NCBI GenBank assembly: GCA_016190175.1
Contig: JACPRC010000024.1
Span: 1-39,215 of the forward strand
Source of the DNA: Planctomycetota bacterium
GTDB taxonomy: Bacteria; Planctomycetota; MHYJ01; JACPRB01
Direction of reading: 5' to 3'
DNA: 39,215 nt
Positions 13,678-22,176 of this stretch are shown here, in pieces. The notes under the pieces were generated by a model that made no database searches, was not told the origin of the DNA, and worked only from the letters and a program-made list of their open reading frames with translations. The translations under genes and the position numbers were made by a program. Position 1 is the first letter of the stretch; every line of letters begins with the position of its first letter.

Positions 13678-15894
13678 TCACTCCGCCGGCCCGCGCCAGA
13701 CGCTGCCGCCGAAAGTCGTCACGTAGATCGTGCCTTCGTTCTTCGGATCGAACGCCACCCGCATCGCGTTGTTGAACGGCATGCCTTTGATCGCCGCGAA
13801 GGTCGCGCCACCGTCCTTGCTCAGCCACAACCCCGCCCCCGGTGCGCCCTCCGTCAGCGTCATGTAGATCCAGCCCGGTCGCTTCGGATGGAGATACGCG
13901 CCGAAATGCTCGGGCCCTTCGCGCGCGAGCCGTTTCCACGCCGCCCCGCCGTCGGCCGTGCGGTACAGCCCCCCCTCCTCGTTCCCGTTCGCGTCCGCCG
14001 CGCCGAGATAGACCACGCGGCTGTCCTTCGGATCGACCGTGAAGTCCTTCGGCCAGAGCAGCGGACGACTCCGCGTCACGCACTCCCAGGAGTCGCCGCC
14101 GTTCGACGACCGGTAGAGCCCGACGCCCTCCGGCCGGAACGTGCGCCCCTCCACCCGCGCGGTCACGAGCGCGAAGAGCGTCCCGTCGGCATGGACCGCG
14201 ACGCGGCAGACGCGCAGGTTCTCCGCCGCGCCGAGTCCCTTGTTCTTCGCGACCCACGTCTTGCCATCGTCGGCGGACTTGTACACGCCTCGCCCGAAGA
14301 AGCCCGCGTAGAGCGTGCGGGCGCCGCGAGGACTCCGCGGATCGAGCGCGACCGACGTGGCCGGCGCCGCCGGCAGCCCGCCCTGGAGCGACTTCCACGT
14401 CGCGGCGAAGTCGGTCGAGACGCAGATCCCGCCCGCCCCCTCGGAGCGGTGGCGATTGAGAATGATGTTCCCGTTCGGGATGTCGTGGACGTTCGAGAAC
14501 GCGCCCCACACCTTCCCCGGCGTCTGCGGATCGAACGCCAGCTCGTAGCACGTGTTCCCCCAGGGCGCGCGCCCCTCGAGCGCCCACCACCTCCACGTCT
14601 TCCCGGCGTCGAGCGATCGCGCGAAGCCGATGTCCGTGTACGCGATGTAGTGCCGGTGCGGCTCGAACGGATCGACATAGTAGTTCCACGTCGTCGTGAC
14701 GACGAGTCCGTTGCAGAGCCAGTCCAGGTCCCGGCCGGGCGTCTTCAGCCCCGGCGCGAGCCGCGTGTGCGCGGCGGTCCACGTCTTCCCGCCATCGCGC
14801 GTCACGTAGCACCGCCCCCCGTCGACCTGCATCACGTGGTCCGGATCCGCCGGGTTGATCGCGGCCATGGGGAGATCCTGGTAGAACTGGTTGACCGTCG
14901 TCGTCGTGTAGTCGTGCTCGACGTTGAACGGCCTGTATCGCGGGTCCGGATGGAACGTCGCGCGCCACGTGCGCCCCGCGTCATCGGAGCGGTACGCCGC
15001 CGTGTGGTGCGGCGGGGGCACGCCCGTGTTCGAGTTGAAGGCCCAGACGGTGCCCGGCCGCCCGCCCGCGGCCAGGACGTCGTAGTACTGGGCGACCGGC
15101 CCCATCGCCCACTGGTCGAACGCCTTCGTCTCGACGTTGAGTCCCTTCCCCACGGCGGACTCCCACGTCTCGCCGCGGTCGAGCGAGCGGTAGATCCCGC
15201 CCGCGAACCCGCCGTCCGTCTCGCGCGAGGGGATCGTGCAGTAGAGGATCGTCCGCTTCTCCGCGGCGCTCGACGCGCCCGCGAAGCCGCGCAGGCCGCG
15301 CCAGGGCAGTCCCTTGCACTTCTCCGTGTACGCCGCGCCGTCGTCGGACCGCCACACGCCCTCCTCCGTCGCGACGTACCAGCCCCGCTTCGGCTCGACG
15401 AAGAAGGAGACCGCCGCTCCCTTGACGCCGTCGCATCGCTTCCAGGTCCGGCCTCCATCGAGCGAACGGAACGCGCCGTCCTCCGCGCCGGCGAACATGA
15501 CGTCAGGATTGGCCGGATCGACCGCGACCTCGCCCCGCGGCGCCGCGGAGAGCGTGGACAGCGCCGTCCAGCGTTCGCCGCCGTCGCGGGTCACCTTGAT
15601 CGTTCGCCCCTCGGGCGAGTAGATCACGTTGCGGTCTTTCGGATGAAAGACGGGTCGGCATCGCGTGTTCGAGCGGAGCTGCGTCGTGGGGATCATCCGC
15701 CACGTGCGGCCCCCGTCGGACGTGAGGTAGGCGGCGCCCATGTCGCAGTGGACCATCATCCGGTTCGGGTCCGCAGGGGAGATCGCGGGAGAGAACATCG
15801 CGCCGCCGCCCGAGAGGCCGACGGGCTCCCACGAGTCCCCGGCCGGAGCGGAACCGCTCAGGGCCAGGATCAACAGGACCGCCGTGCGATGCAT
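13678..15894 (-). CDS. Secreted Asp-box (BNR/sortilin-like) beta-propeller protein
   Basis: 738 aa. A signal peptide (MHRTAVLLILALSGSAPAG) is followed by about twelve Asp-box repeats of the S-x-D-x-G-x-T-W type (for example TSDGGRTW near 59-66, SLDGGRTW, SLDRGETW, SLDAGKTW, SADDGKTW, SKDGGATF), spread over the whole chain. This fits two tandem seven-bladed propellers as in sortilin/Vps10 and GH74-type proteins. No catalytic residues can be assigned, so it may be a carbohydrate-active enzyme, a binding protein or a structural propeller. GGGGTCCCG precedes the ATG. Heptad hairpins flank it on both sides. Confidence 0.85.
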   Translation of the reverse strand: MHRTAVLLILALSGSAPAGDSWEPVGLSGGGAMFSPAISPADPNRMMVHCDMGAAYLTSDGGRTWRMIPTTQLRSNTRCRPVFHPKDRNVIYSPEGRTIKVTRDGGERWTALSTLSAAPRGEVAVDPANPDVMFAGAEDGAFRSLDGGRTWKRCDGVKGAAVSFFVEPKRGWYVATEEGVWRSDDGAAYTEKCKGLPWRGLRGFAGASSAAEKRTILYCTIPSRETDGGFAGGIYRSLDRGETWESAVGKGLNVETKAFDQWAMGPVAQYYDVLAAGGRPGTVWAFNSNTGVPPPHHTAAYRSDDAGRTWRATFHPDPRYRPFNVEHDYTTTTVNQFYQDLPMAAINPADPDHVMQVDGGRCYVTRDGGKTWTAAHTRLAPGLKTPGRDLDWLCNGLVVTTTWNYYVDPFEPHRHYIAYTDIGFARSLDAGKTWRWWALEGRAPWGNTCYELAFDPQTPGKVWGAFSNVHDIPNGNIILNRHRSEGAGGICVSTDFAATWKSLQGGLPAAPATSVALDPRSPRGARTLYAGFFGRGVYKSADDGKTWVAKNKGLGAAENLRVCRVAVHADGTLFALVTARVEGRTFRPEGVGLYRSSNGGDSWECVTRSRPLLWPKDFTVDPKDSRVVYLGAADANGNEEGGLYRTADGGAAWKRLAREGPEHFGAYLHPKRPGWIYMTLTEGAPGAGLWLSKDGGATFAAIKGMPFNNAMRVAFDPKNEGTIYVTTFGGSVWRGPAE

Positions 15895-15915
15895 CGGGAC
15901 CCCATGTGCAAGCGT

Positions 15916-16008
15916 TCAGCCGTCGGCAATCAGCCTTCAGCGCGGCGGCGCCGGACATGGCGCGGCACGAGGGGTCGGCTGAACGCTGACGGCTGAAGGC
16001 TGATTGCC
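15916..16008. repeat. Heptad-repeat hairpin, copy B (TCAGCNN)
   Basis: Left arm TCAGCCG, TCGGCAA, TCAGCCT, TCAGC (15916-15941). Right arm GGCTGAA, CGCTGAC, GGCTGAA, GGCTGAT, TGCC (15977-16008). GGCAATCAGCCTTCAGC (15925-15941) and its exact complement (15992-16008) form a 17-bp perfect stem. It lies between two divergent genes, the propeller protein and the kinase, so it cannot serve only as a terminator. Confidence 0.9.
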
Positions 16009-16069
16009 TGCCCCCATGGTATCCGGTTCTGGCGCGACCGGCGCGCACAAACTAACATACGCCGCAGCG

Positions 16070-18490
16070 ATGCTCACCTGCACGAAGTGCGGAAGCTCCG
16101 TCGCGCTCCCGGCCGACCCGAAAGAGCTGACGACCTCTTGCGCGCGGTGCGGCTCCTCCGTGGACCTCGCCTCGATGCGCACGATGGCGGAGCCGGCGGC
16201 TCCGGCGGCCGCGGACGACACGCTCGCGCCCGGACGCGCCCTCGCGGGCTACCGCATCGAGCAGCTCCTCGGCCGCGGCGGGATGGCCGCCGTCTACAAG
16301 GCGACGCAGCTCTCGCTCAACCGCCCCGTCGCGATTAAGGTGCTGCCCCGCGCGCTGGCCCAGAACCCGGCGTTCGTGACGCGCTTCGGCCGCGAGGCCG
16401 GCGCCCTCGCCTCGCTCAACCACCCGAACATCATCAACATCATCGACCGCGGCTCGGAGGGCGACCTCTACTACTTCGTCATGGAGTTCGTGGACGGGAC
16501 GGACCTCCACGCGCGTCTGGCGAGCCAGACTCCGAGGCCGGCCGAGGCGATCCAGATCGTCCTGCAGGTCTGCGCGGCGCTGGAATACGCCCACAAGCGC
16601 GGGATCATCCACCGCGACATCAAGCCCGGCAACATCATGCTCGACCGGAACGGGACCGTGAAGGTCACCGACTTCGGGATCGCGCACCTTGCCGGGACGC
16701 AGGACACGGGATTCGGCCTGACGATGGCGGGTGCCGCGATGGGGACGGTCAACTACATGGCGCCCGAGCAGCGGACGGACGCGCGCACGGTCGACGGCCG
16801 CGCGGACATCTACGCCCTCGGCGTCATGCTCTACGAGATGCTGGCGCTGCAGCTTCCGCTCGGCGCGTTCGAGCCCCCGTCGAAGCTCGTCCCCGGCCTC
16901 GACCCAAGGCTCGATGCGGTGGTCACGAAGGCGCTCAAGCAGGATCCGCGCGCGCGGTTCGCGAGCGCGCGGGAGTTGGCGGCCGCGCTTCAGCCGCTTG
17001 CCATGGCAGGCCCGACGCCGCCGCCCGAGGCGCAGCCCACGGTCGTGGCGCCTCCGCCGAGCCTCGCCTGCCCCCACTGCCGCTCGGAGAACCACGCCGA
17101 CGCCAGGTTCTGCCTCACGTGCGGCAAGACGCTCATCGAGAGCTGCCCGAAATGCCGCAAGAACGTCCGCGCGGGCGCGCGGTTCTGCGACGCCTGCGGA
17201 ACGAACATCGGCGAGTACCTCACGCAGGTCATGGAGGACCTGAAGACGAGGATCGCGACCGCCGCGCGGTTGGAGACGGAGGGGAAACTCGCCGAAGCCA
17301 TCACGACCCTCGACGGCGTCCTCGGGGCCGAGGGCCCGGACCTCGACGAGGTGAAGGCGAAGGCGAAGGAGCGGAAGGCGGCGATCGTCGCCGCGAAGGA
17401 GAAGCTCGACGCCGAGTTCAGGGCCGGCCAGGACCTCTACGACCGGAAGGAGTTCGAGAAGGCGATCGCGGCATGGGTGAAGCTCCCCGCGACGCTCGCC
17501 TACGCGCAGGAGGCGATCGGGGAGGCGAAGAAACGGATCGAGTCGCGGGAGCAGGCGCTGCGGGAGGCCGCGGCCGCGCACGCCGCGGGCAGGTTCGAGG
17601 AGGCGCTCCAGCACTGGCAGCGCGCGGCGGACCTCGTCGCCGACCCGGCGCACTTCCGCGCGAAGATGGAAGAGGCGCGGGCGAAGGTCGCCGGGGCGAA
17701 GTACGTCGAGTGCAACCGGCGGGCGACCCAGGCGGCGGCGGCGCAGGACCACGCGACCGCGGAGGCGGCGTGGGCCGAAGCGCTGAAATGGAAACCGGAC
17801 GACCCGCTGGCGAAGTCGGAACTCCAGAAGGCGGAGATCCTCAAGCGCGGGGCCGAGCGCGACGCGCAGATCGCGAAGGGCGACCAGGCGGCGGCGACCG
17901 GGAAGCACAAGGAGGCGATGGACTGCTGGCAGAAGGCGGTCGCGCTCCTCGTGCCGGACAACCCGCAGATCCGCGCGGAGCTGAACCGGAAGATCCAGGC
18001 CGCCCGGACGAAGCACGGCCAGGAGGCGCAGAAGCTGATCCTGATCCTCGGCGGCGCCGGCGTCGGGTTCCTCTTCCTGGTCGCGATCATCGTCGCGATC
18101 GTCCTCATCGCGAGCAAGGACGACAAGAAGAGCATCTCCTCGCCGTCGGGCTCCGGGGCGAGCGCCCCCCGCGGGGCGGGGACCTCCCATGAACTGTTCG
18201 AATCGATGAAGCAGGCGATGCGAAGCAAGGACCTGGAGGGTCTGTGGAACCTGCACAGCGGACGCTTCCGGGGCGCGAAGAACCGGGACCAGTTCAACCG
18301 GGAGGTGCAAAACTACTTCGGCCCATGGAACCCCAACGGCTTCAACCCCGACTACATGACCGCCGTGCCCGGCGAGCCTACTCCCTACGGAGACGGCTAC
18401 GTCTTCGCGTGGACCTACGGAGGCTACGCCCACGCCCACTTCATGGTCCGCCTCGCCGACGGCTGGTGGCTGGAGGGGATGATCCGGTGA
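16070..18490 (+). CDS. Transmembrane Hanks-type Ser/Thr protein kinase with zinc ribbons
   Basis: 806 aa from the ATG at 16070; an upstream ATG at 16004 lies in the hairpin repeat and is less likely. Order: zinc ribbon (Cys4, Cys7, Cys24, Cys27); kinase domain about 61-310 with GRGGMAAVYK, Lys90, catalytic HRDIKPGN (Asp183), DFG (Asp201) and APEQ; double zinc ribbon (Cys334/337/348/351 and 359/362/373/376); an Ala/Glu/Lys-rich helical repeat region of about 385-650; one transmembrane helix at about 656-681; and a C-terminal outer domain of about 110 residues that looks NTF2/SnoaL-like. All catalytic residues are present. It probably phosphorylates FHA-containing partners such as the exporter at 11.2 kb (inference). 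No ribosome binding site. Confidence 0.92.
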   Translation: MLTCTKCGSSVALPADPKELTTSCARCGSSVDLASMRTMAEPAAPAAADDTLAPGRALAGYRIEQLLGRGGMAAVYKATQLSLNRPVAIKVLPRALAQNPAFVTRFGREAGALASLNHPNIINIIDRGSEGDLYYFVMEFVDGTDLHARLASQTPRPAEAIQIVLQVCAALEYAHKRGIIHRDIKPGNIMLDRNGTVKVTDFGIAHLAGTQDTGFGLTMAGAAMGTVNYMAPEQRTDARTVDGRADIYALGVMLYEMLALQLPLGAFEPPSKLVPGLDPRLDAVVTKALKQDPRARFASARELAAALQPLAMAGPTPPPEAQPTVVAPPPSLACPHCRSENHADARFCLTCGKTLIESCPKCRKNVRAGARFCDACGTNIGEYLTQVMEDLKTRIATAARLETEGKLAEAITTLDGVLGAEGPDLDEVKAKAKERKAAIVAAKEKLDAEFRAGQDLYDRKEFEKAIAAWVKLPATLAYAQEAIGEAKKRIESREQALREAAAAHAAGRFEEALQHWQRAADLVADPAHFRAKMEEARAKVAGAKYVECNRRATQAAAAQDHATAEAAWAEALKWKPDDPLAKSELQKAEILKRGAERDAQIAKGDQAAATGKHKEAMDCWQKAVALLVPDNPQIRAELNRKIQAARTKHGQEAQKLILILGGAGVGFLFLVAIIVAIVLIASKDDKKSISSPSGSGASAPRGAGTSHELFESMKQAMRSKDLEGLWNLHSGRFRGAKNRDQFNREVQNYFGPWNPNGFNPDYMTAVPGEPTPYGDGYVFAWTYGGYAHAHFMVRLADGWWLEGMIR

Positions 18491-18498
18491 GGGAATGC

Positions 18499-18527
18499 TT
18501 GACTTCGCCGCGCTCCGCCGATATCAC
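18499..18527 (+). promoter_or_regulatory. Candidate promoter of the gap-pgk-rpe run
   Basis: TTGACT (18499-18504), a 17-bp spacer, and TATCAC (18522-18527), 40 bases before the gap start codon and just after the kinase stop. Confidence 0.45.
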
Positions 18528-18567
18528 CTGAACTCGTCGGTCCCTTCCGTCCCATAAGGAGACTCCC

Positions 18568-19572
18568 ATGACCATCCGCGTCGGCATCAACGGCTTCGGC
18601 CGCATCGGCCGCCTCGTCTTCCGCGTCATGATCCAGGACCCCGCGTTCGAGATCGTCGCGATCAACGACGTCACGGACGCCGCGACCAACGCGCACCTCC
18701 TCAAGTACGACACCGTGTTCCACCGCTTCCCCGGCACCGTCGAGGTGAAGGACGGGGCCCTCGTCGTGAGCGGAAAGCGCGTCCAGGTCCTCATGGAGAA
18801 GGATCCATCGAAGCTGCCCTGGAAGGCGAACAACGTCGAGTGGGTCGTCGAGTCCACGGGCGTCTTCTCGAAGCGCGACGACATGGCGAAGCACCTCGCC
18901 GCAGGCGCGCAGCGCGTCCTCCTCACCGCGCCGGCCAGGGACAAGAACGACGTCGACGTGACCGTCGTCCTCGGCGTGAACGACTCCATGGTCAAGCCCG
19001 AGCACAAGCTGATCTCGAACGCCTCGTGCACGACGAACTGCCTGGCGCCCGTCGCGAAGGTCCTGAACGACAAGTTCGGGATCGTCCGCGGCTTCATGAC
19101 GACGATTCACGCCTACACGAACGACCAGCGCACCGCCGACCAGGTGCACAAGGACCTGCGCCGCGCGCGCGCCGCGGCGCAGAACATCATCCCGACCTCC
19201 ACGGGCGCCGCGAAGGCGATCGGACTGGTGATCCCCGAACTGGCCGGGAAACTCGACGGCACCGCGATGCGCGTCCCGGTCCCCGACGGCTCCGTCGTGG
19301 ACCTCACCATCGAGCTCAAGCAGAAGGCGACGAAGGAGGCGATCAACGCCGCGATGAAGGAGGCGGCCGAGGGCGCGCTCAAGGGCATCCTCGAGTACAC
19401 CGAGGACCCGATCGTCTCGAGCGACGTCATCGGGACGACGTGTTCCTCCCTCTTCGACGCCAAGTCCACGATGGTGATGGGCGACAACCTCGCCAAGATC
19501 GTCTCCTGGTACGACAACGAGTGGGGCTATTCGCAGCGGTGCGCCGACGTGATCAAGAGGCTCTCCAAGTGA
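18568..19572 (+). CDS. gap: Glyceraldehyde-3-phosphate dehydrogenase
   Basis: 334 aa, normal length. It interconverts glyceraldehyde 3-phosphate and 1,3-bisphosphoglycerate with NAD in glycolysis and gluconeogenesis. GINGFGRIGR (6-15) is the dinucleotide-binding start, and Asp34 (INDVTD) favours NAD over NADP. The active-site motif SCTTNCL has catalytic Cys154, with His181 in TTIHAYT and C-terminal WYDNEWGYS. AAGGAG seven bases before the ATG gives a clear start. It is followed by a heptad hairpin and then pgk, the next enzyme of the pathway. Confidence 0.98.
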   Translation: MTIRVGINGFGRIGRLVFRVMIQDPAFEIVAINDVTDAATNAHLLKYDTVFHRFPGTVEVKDGALVVSGKRVQVLMEKDPSKLPWKANNVEWVVESTGVFSKRDDMAKHLAAGAQRVLLTAPARDKNDVDVTVVLGVNDSMVKPEHKLISNASCTTNCLAPVAKVLNDKFGIVRGFMTTIHAYTNDQRTADQVHKDLRRARAAAQNIIPTSTGAAKAIGLVIPELAGKLDGTAMRVPVPDGSVVDLTIELKQKATKEAINAAMKEAAEGALKGILEYTEDPIVSSDVIGTTCSSLFDAKSTMVMGDNLAKIVSWYDNEWGYSQRCADVIKRLSK

Positions 19573-19577
19573 AGCGG

Positions 19578-19649
19578 TCAGCCCTCAGCCTTCAGCCGTC
19601 AGCGGGCGCGGGCGGCATGCTGAGAGCGGACGGCTGAAAGCCGAATGCC
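19578..19649. repeat. Heptad-repeat hairpin, copy C (TCAGCNN)
   Basis: Left heptads TCAGCCC, TCAGCCT, TCAGCCG, TCAGC (19578-19603). Right heptads TGCTGAG, AGCGGAC, GGCTGAA, AGCCGAA (19618-19645), ending in TGCC directly at the pgk ATG (19650). It fills the whole gap between gap and pgk and leaves no room for a ribosome binding site. Confidence 0.9.
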
Positions 19650-20786
19650 ATGAAGAAACTCTCCGTGCGCGACCTCGACGTCAAGGGCAAGCGCGTCCTG
19701 ATCCGCGTCGATTTCAACGTCCCCGTGAAGGACGGCAAGGTCGGCGACACGACGCGGCTCGTCGCGTCCGTGCCGACGGTGAAGCACATCGTCGGGAAGG
19801 GCGGCCGCGCGATCCTCGTCTCGCACCTCGGCCGCCCGGACGGGAAGAAGGAGCCCAAGTACTCCCTCGCCCCCGTCGCGCGCGAGTTCGAGAAGATCCT
19901 CGGGCTGCCCGTCGTCTTCGTGGACGATTGCCTCGGCAAGGCCCCCGATGCGCCGATCGTCCTCCTGGAGAACGTTCGCTTCTACGCGCAGGAGGAGGCG
20001 AACGATGCGGAGTTCGCGAGGAAGCTGGCGGCCCACGCGGATCTCTACGTCAACGACGCGTTCGGCACCGCGCACCGCGCCCACGCCTCGACCGCGGGAG
20101 CCGCGCAGCACTTCCCGAAGGCGGCCGCGGGGTTCCTCATGGAGAAGGAACTGGAGTATCTCGGCCGCATTATCGAGAAGCCGGAACGGCCCTTCATCGC
20201 GATCCTCGGCGGCGCGAAGGTCTCCGACAAGATCCTCGTAATCGAGAACCTCCTCCCGAAGGTGGACGCGATCCTCGTCGGCGGCGGGATGGCGTACACG
20301 TTCCTCGCCGCCCAAGGGAAGAAGGTCGGCGCGTCGAAGGTCGAGACCGACCGGATCGAGACGGCGAAGAAGCTCCTCGGCCCGAAGCTGCGGCTGCCCA
20401 TCGACCACATCGTCGCCGACAAGTTCGACGCGAACGCGAACGTCAAGGTCGGCGCGGAGGTGCCGGACGGGTGGATGGGGCTCGACATCGGGCCGAAGAC
20501 GACGGACGCGTTCGTCGCGGAGATCCGGAAGGCGAAGACGGTGCTGTGGAACGGCCCCGTCGGCGTCTTCGAGATGGAGAAGTTCGCGGCAGGAACCAAG
20601 GCGGTCGCAGGCGCGCTCGCGACGACGAAGCTCGTCTCGATCGTGGGCGGCGGCGACAGCGCCGCGGCGGTCGCGAAGTTCGGCCTTGCGGAGCGGATGA
20701 CGCACGTCTCGACCGGTGGCGGCGCGTCGCTGGAGTTCCTCGAGGGCAAGGAGCTGCCCGGAGTCGCATGCCTGACCGACGCCTGA
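19650..20786 (+). CDS. pgk: Phosphoglycerate kinase
   Basis: 378 aa, slightly shorter than the usual 390-415. It transfers phosphate between 1,3-bisphosphoglycerate and ADP. N-terminal substrate-binding motifs are RVDFNVP (19-25) and HLGRP (59-63). The nucleotide domain has GGGDSAAA and STGGGASLEFLEGKELPG near the C-terminus. The ATG follows the heptad hairpin immediately with no ribosome binding site. The last 19 bases overlap the start of rpe, indicating translational coupling. Confidence 0.97.
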   Translation: MKKLSVRDLDVKGKRVLIRVDFNVPVKDGKVGDTTRLVASVPTVKHIVGKGGRAILVSHLGRPDGKKEPKYSLAPVAREFEKILGLPVVFVDDCLGKAPDAPIVLLENVRFYAQEEANDAEFARKLAAHADLYVNDAFGTAHRAHASTAGAAQHFPKAAAGFLMEKELEYLGRIIEKPERPFIAILGGAKVSDKILVIENLLPKVDAILVGGGMAYTFLAAQGKKVGASKVETDRIETAKKLLGPKLRLPIDHIVADKFDANANVKVGAEVPDGWMGLDIGPKTTDAFVAEIRKAKTVLWNGPVGVFEMEKFAAGTKAVAGALATTKLVSIVGGGDSAAAVAKFGLAERMTHVSTGGGASLEFLEGKELPGVACLTDA

Positions 20787-21481
20787 TCGTCGCGCCGTCG
20801 CTTCTGGCCGCCGACTTCGCGCGGCTGCGGGACGAGATCCAGCGCGTCGAGGCGGGCGGCGCGGACTGGCTGCACCTCGACGTCATGGACGGCCACTTCG
20901 TCCCCAACCTCACGATCGGGCCCGTCGTGGTCGAGTGGGTCCGGAAGGCCACGAAGCTCCCGCTCGACTGCCATCTCATGATCGAGGAGCCGGAGCGGTA
21001 CGCGCCCGATTTCGCGGCCGCGGGCGCGGACACGATCACGTTCCACGCCGAGGCGGTCGCGACCGAGCGGGAGTGGCGCGGGCGCGGCTTCGCGATGTCC
21101 CGCGCCGCGTACGACCGCAAGCGTCTTGACGCCGCGATCGATTCGATCCGCTCGCGCGGGAAGCGCGTCGGCGTCGCGATCAACCCGGACACGCCGGCGG
21201 AGGTGGTCGACTTCGCGGATCGCGTCGATCTCTTCCTCGTCATGACCGTCTGGCCCGGCTTCGGCGGGCAGAAGTTCATCGACGCGTGCGTGCCGAAGAT
21301 CGCCGCGGCGCGCGGGATGCGCTCCGACCTCGACATCGAGGTGGACGGCGGGCTCTCCCCTGACACGGTGGCGCGCGCGGCCGCCGCGGGCGCGAACGTC
21401 ATCGTCGCGGGGACCGCGGTCTTCCGGCAACCGGACCCGGCGGCGGTGATCCGCGAACTGCGGGAGCGGTGTGTGGTATGA
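20768..21481 (+). CDS. rpe: Ribulose-phosphate 3-epimerase
   Basis: 237 aa TIM barrel that interconverts ribulose 5-phosphate and xylulose 5-phosphate. Motifs: APSLLAADF (9-17), LHLDVMDGHFVPNLTIGP (catalytic Asp and metal ligands), DCHLMIEEPERY, PGFGGQKF and EVDGGLSPDT. Compared with the usual family pattern, about 15 extra residues (ATEREWRGRGFAMSR) follow the FHAEA strand, and the common SVNPGFGGQ reads TVWPGFGGQ. It overlaps pgk by 19 bp. Confidence 0.93.
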   Translation: MPDRRLIVAPSLLAADFARLRDEIQRVEAGGADWLHLDVMDGHFVPNLTIGPVVVEWVRKATKLPLDCHLMIEEPERYAPDFAAAGADTITFHAEAVATEREWRGRGFAMSRAAYDRKRLDAAIDSIRSRGKRVGVAINPDTPAEVVDFADRVDLFLVMTVWPGFGGQKFIDACVPKIAAARGMRSDLDIEVDGGLSPDTVARAAAAGANVIVAGTAVFRQPDPAAVIRELRERCVV

Positions 21482-21488
21482 TGGGGCC

Positions 21489-22148
21489 ATGGCGACGGAC
21501 GGACCGCTGCACACCCTGGACGAGGCGTTTGAGGGCATCATGTCGCTCTTGAACCCGGGCCCCTATGGCCTCGCGGAATCGGACCCGAAGGCGCGCCTGA
21601 TCCGCGATCTCGGCGCGCTTGTCGATGGGCTCAAGACCCCGCCCGTCATCATCGGCGGGATCGCGGTGATCGTGAACGGCCATGCGCGGCAGACGGCGGA
21701 CGTGGACCTGCTCGTCGCGCGCGAAGACGCGATGACGCTCATCCGGCGGCTCGAAGTCTCGCGCGAGTTCGCGAGGCTGCGGCTGGACCGCTTCCGTCAC
21801 CATTCCACGGGGGCGGGACTGGACGTGTGCGTGGAAGGCGAACTCACGACCCCTCGTCATCAGGATCGGTTTCCTTCGCCTCGGGATGTGCGGCGCGTCG
21901 CCCGAAGCCCGATCGACGTGGTGGACCTGCATGACCTCCTCCTGCTGAAGGCCAAGTCCGGACGGTCACAAGACGAGGCGGACTTCATCGCGCTTTACAA
22001 GGTCAGAGGGCTCGCCTCCCCGGACGTGGAAGCGATCAAGGCGAAGGTCCAGGATTCCGCGCTTCGTTCCCCGATCGACCGCTGGCACGCGCGCGCGATC
22101 GAGGAGATCGAGCGCGAGCGCCTGCGGAAGCCTCCGGTGCTGGAGTAA
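21489..22148 (+). CDS. Nucleotidyltransferase-fold protein (AbiEii/MNT-like)
   Basis: 219 aa. The core motif is IIGGIAVIVNGHARQTADVDLLVA, with the GG...R-x-T-x-D-x-D pattern of Pol-beta-type minimal nucleotidyltransferases. A later segment VVDLHDLLLLKAKSGRSQDEADFIAL resembles the lysine/aspartate motif seen after the core in that family. Such proteins are known from toxin-antitoxin pairs and from tRNA or protein nucleotidylation, but no obvious antitoxin partner is adjacent here. The ATG at 21489 is preferred; a GTG at 21471 inside rpe is possible. It sits between rpe and accD. Confidence 0.72.
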   Translation: MATDGPLHTLDEAFEGIMSLLNPGPYGLAESDPKARLIRDLGALVDGLKTPPVIIGGIAVIVNGHARQTADVDLLVAREDAMTLIRRLEVSREFARLRLDRFRHHSTGAGLDVCVEGELTTPRHQDRFPSPRDVRRVARSPIDVVDLHDLLLLKAKSGRSQDEADFIALYKVRGLASPDVEAIKAKVQDSALRSPIDRWHARAIEEIERERLRKPPVLE

Positions 22149-22176
22149 GCGCGGGCGTTCGGGTATCCTCTCCGCC

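Noticed and set aside
16052-18439. 795-codon open frame antisense to the zinc-ribbon kinase
   Set aside because: Same antisense artefact of high third-position GC; the kinase on the plus strand is certain.
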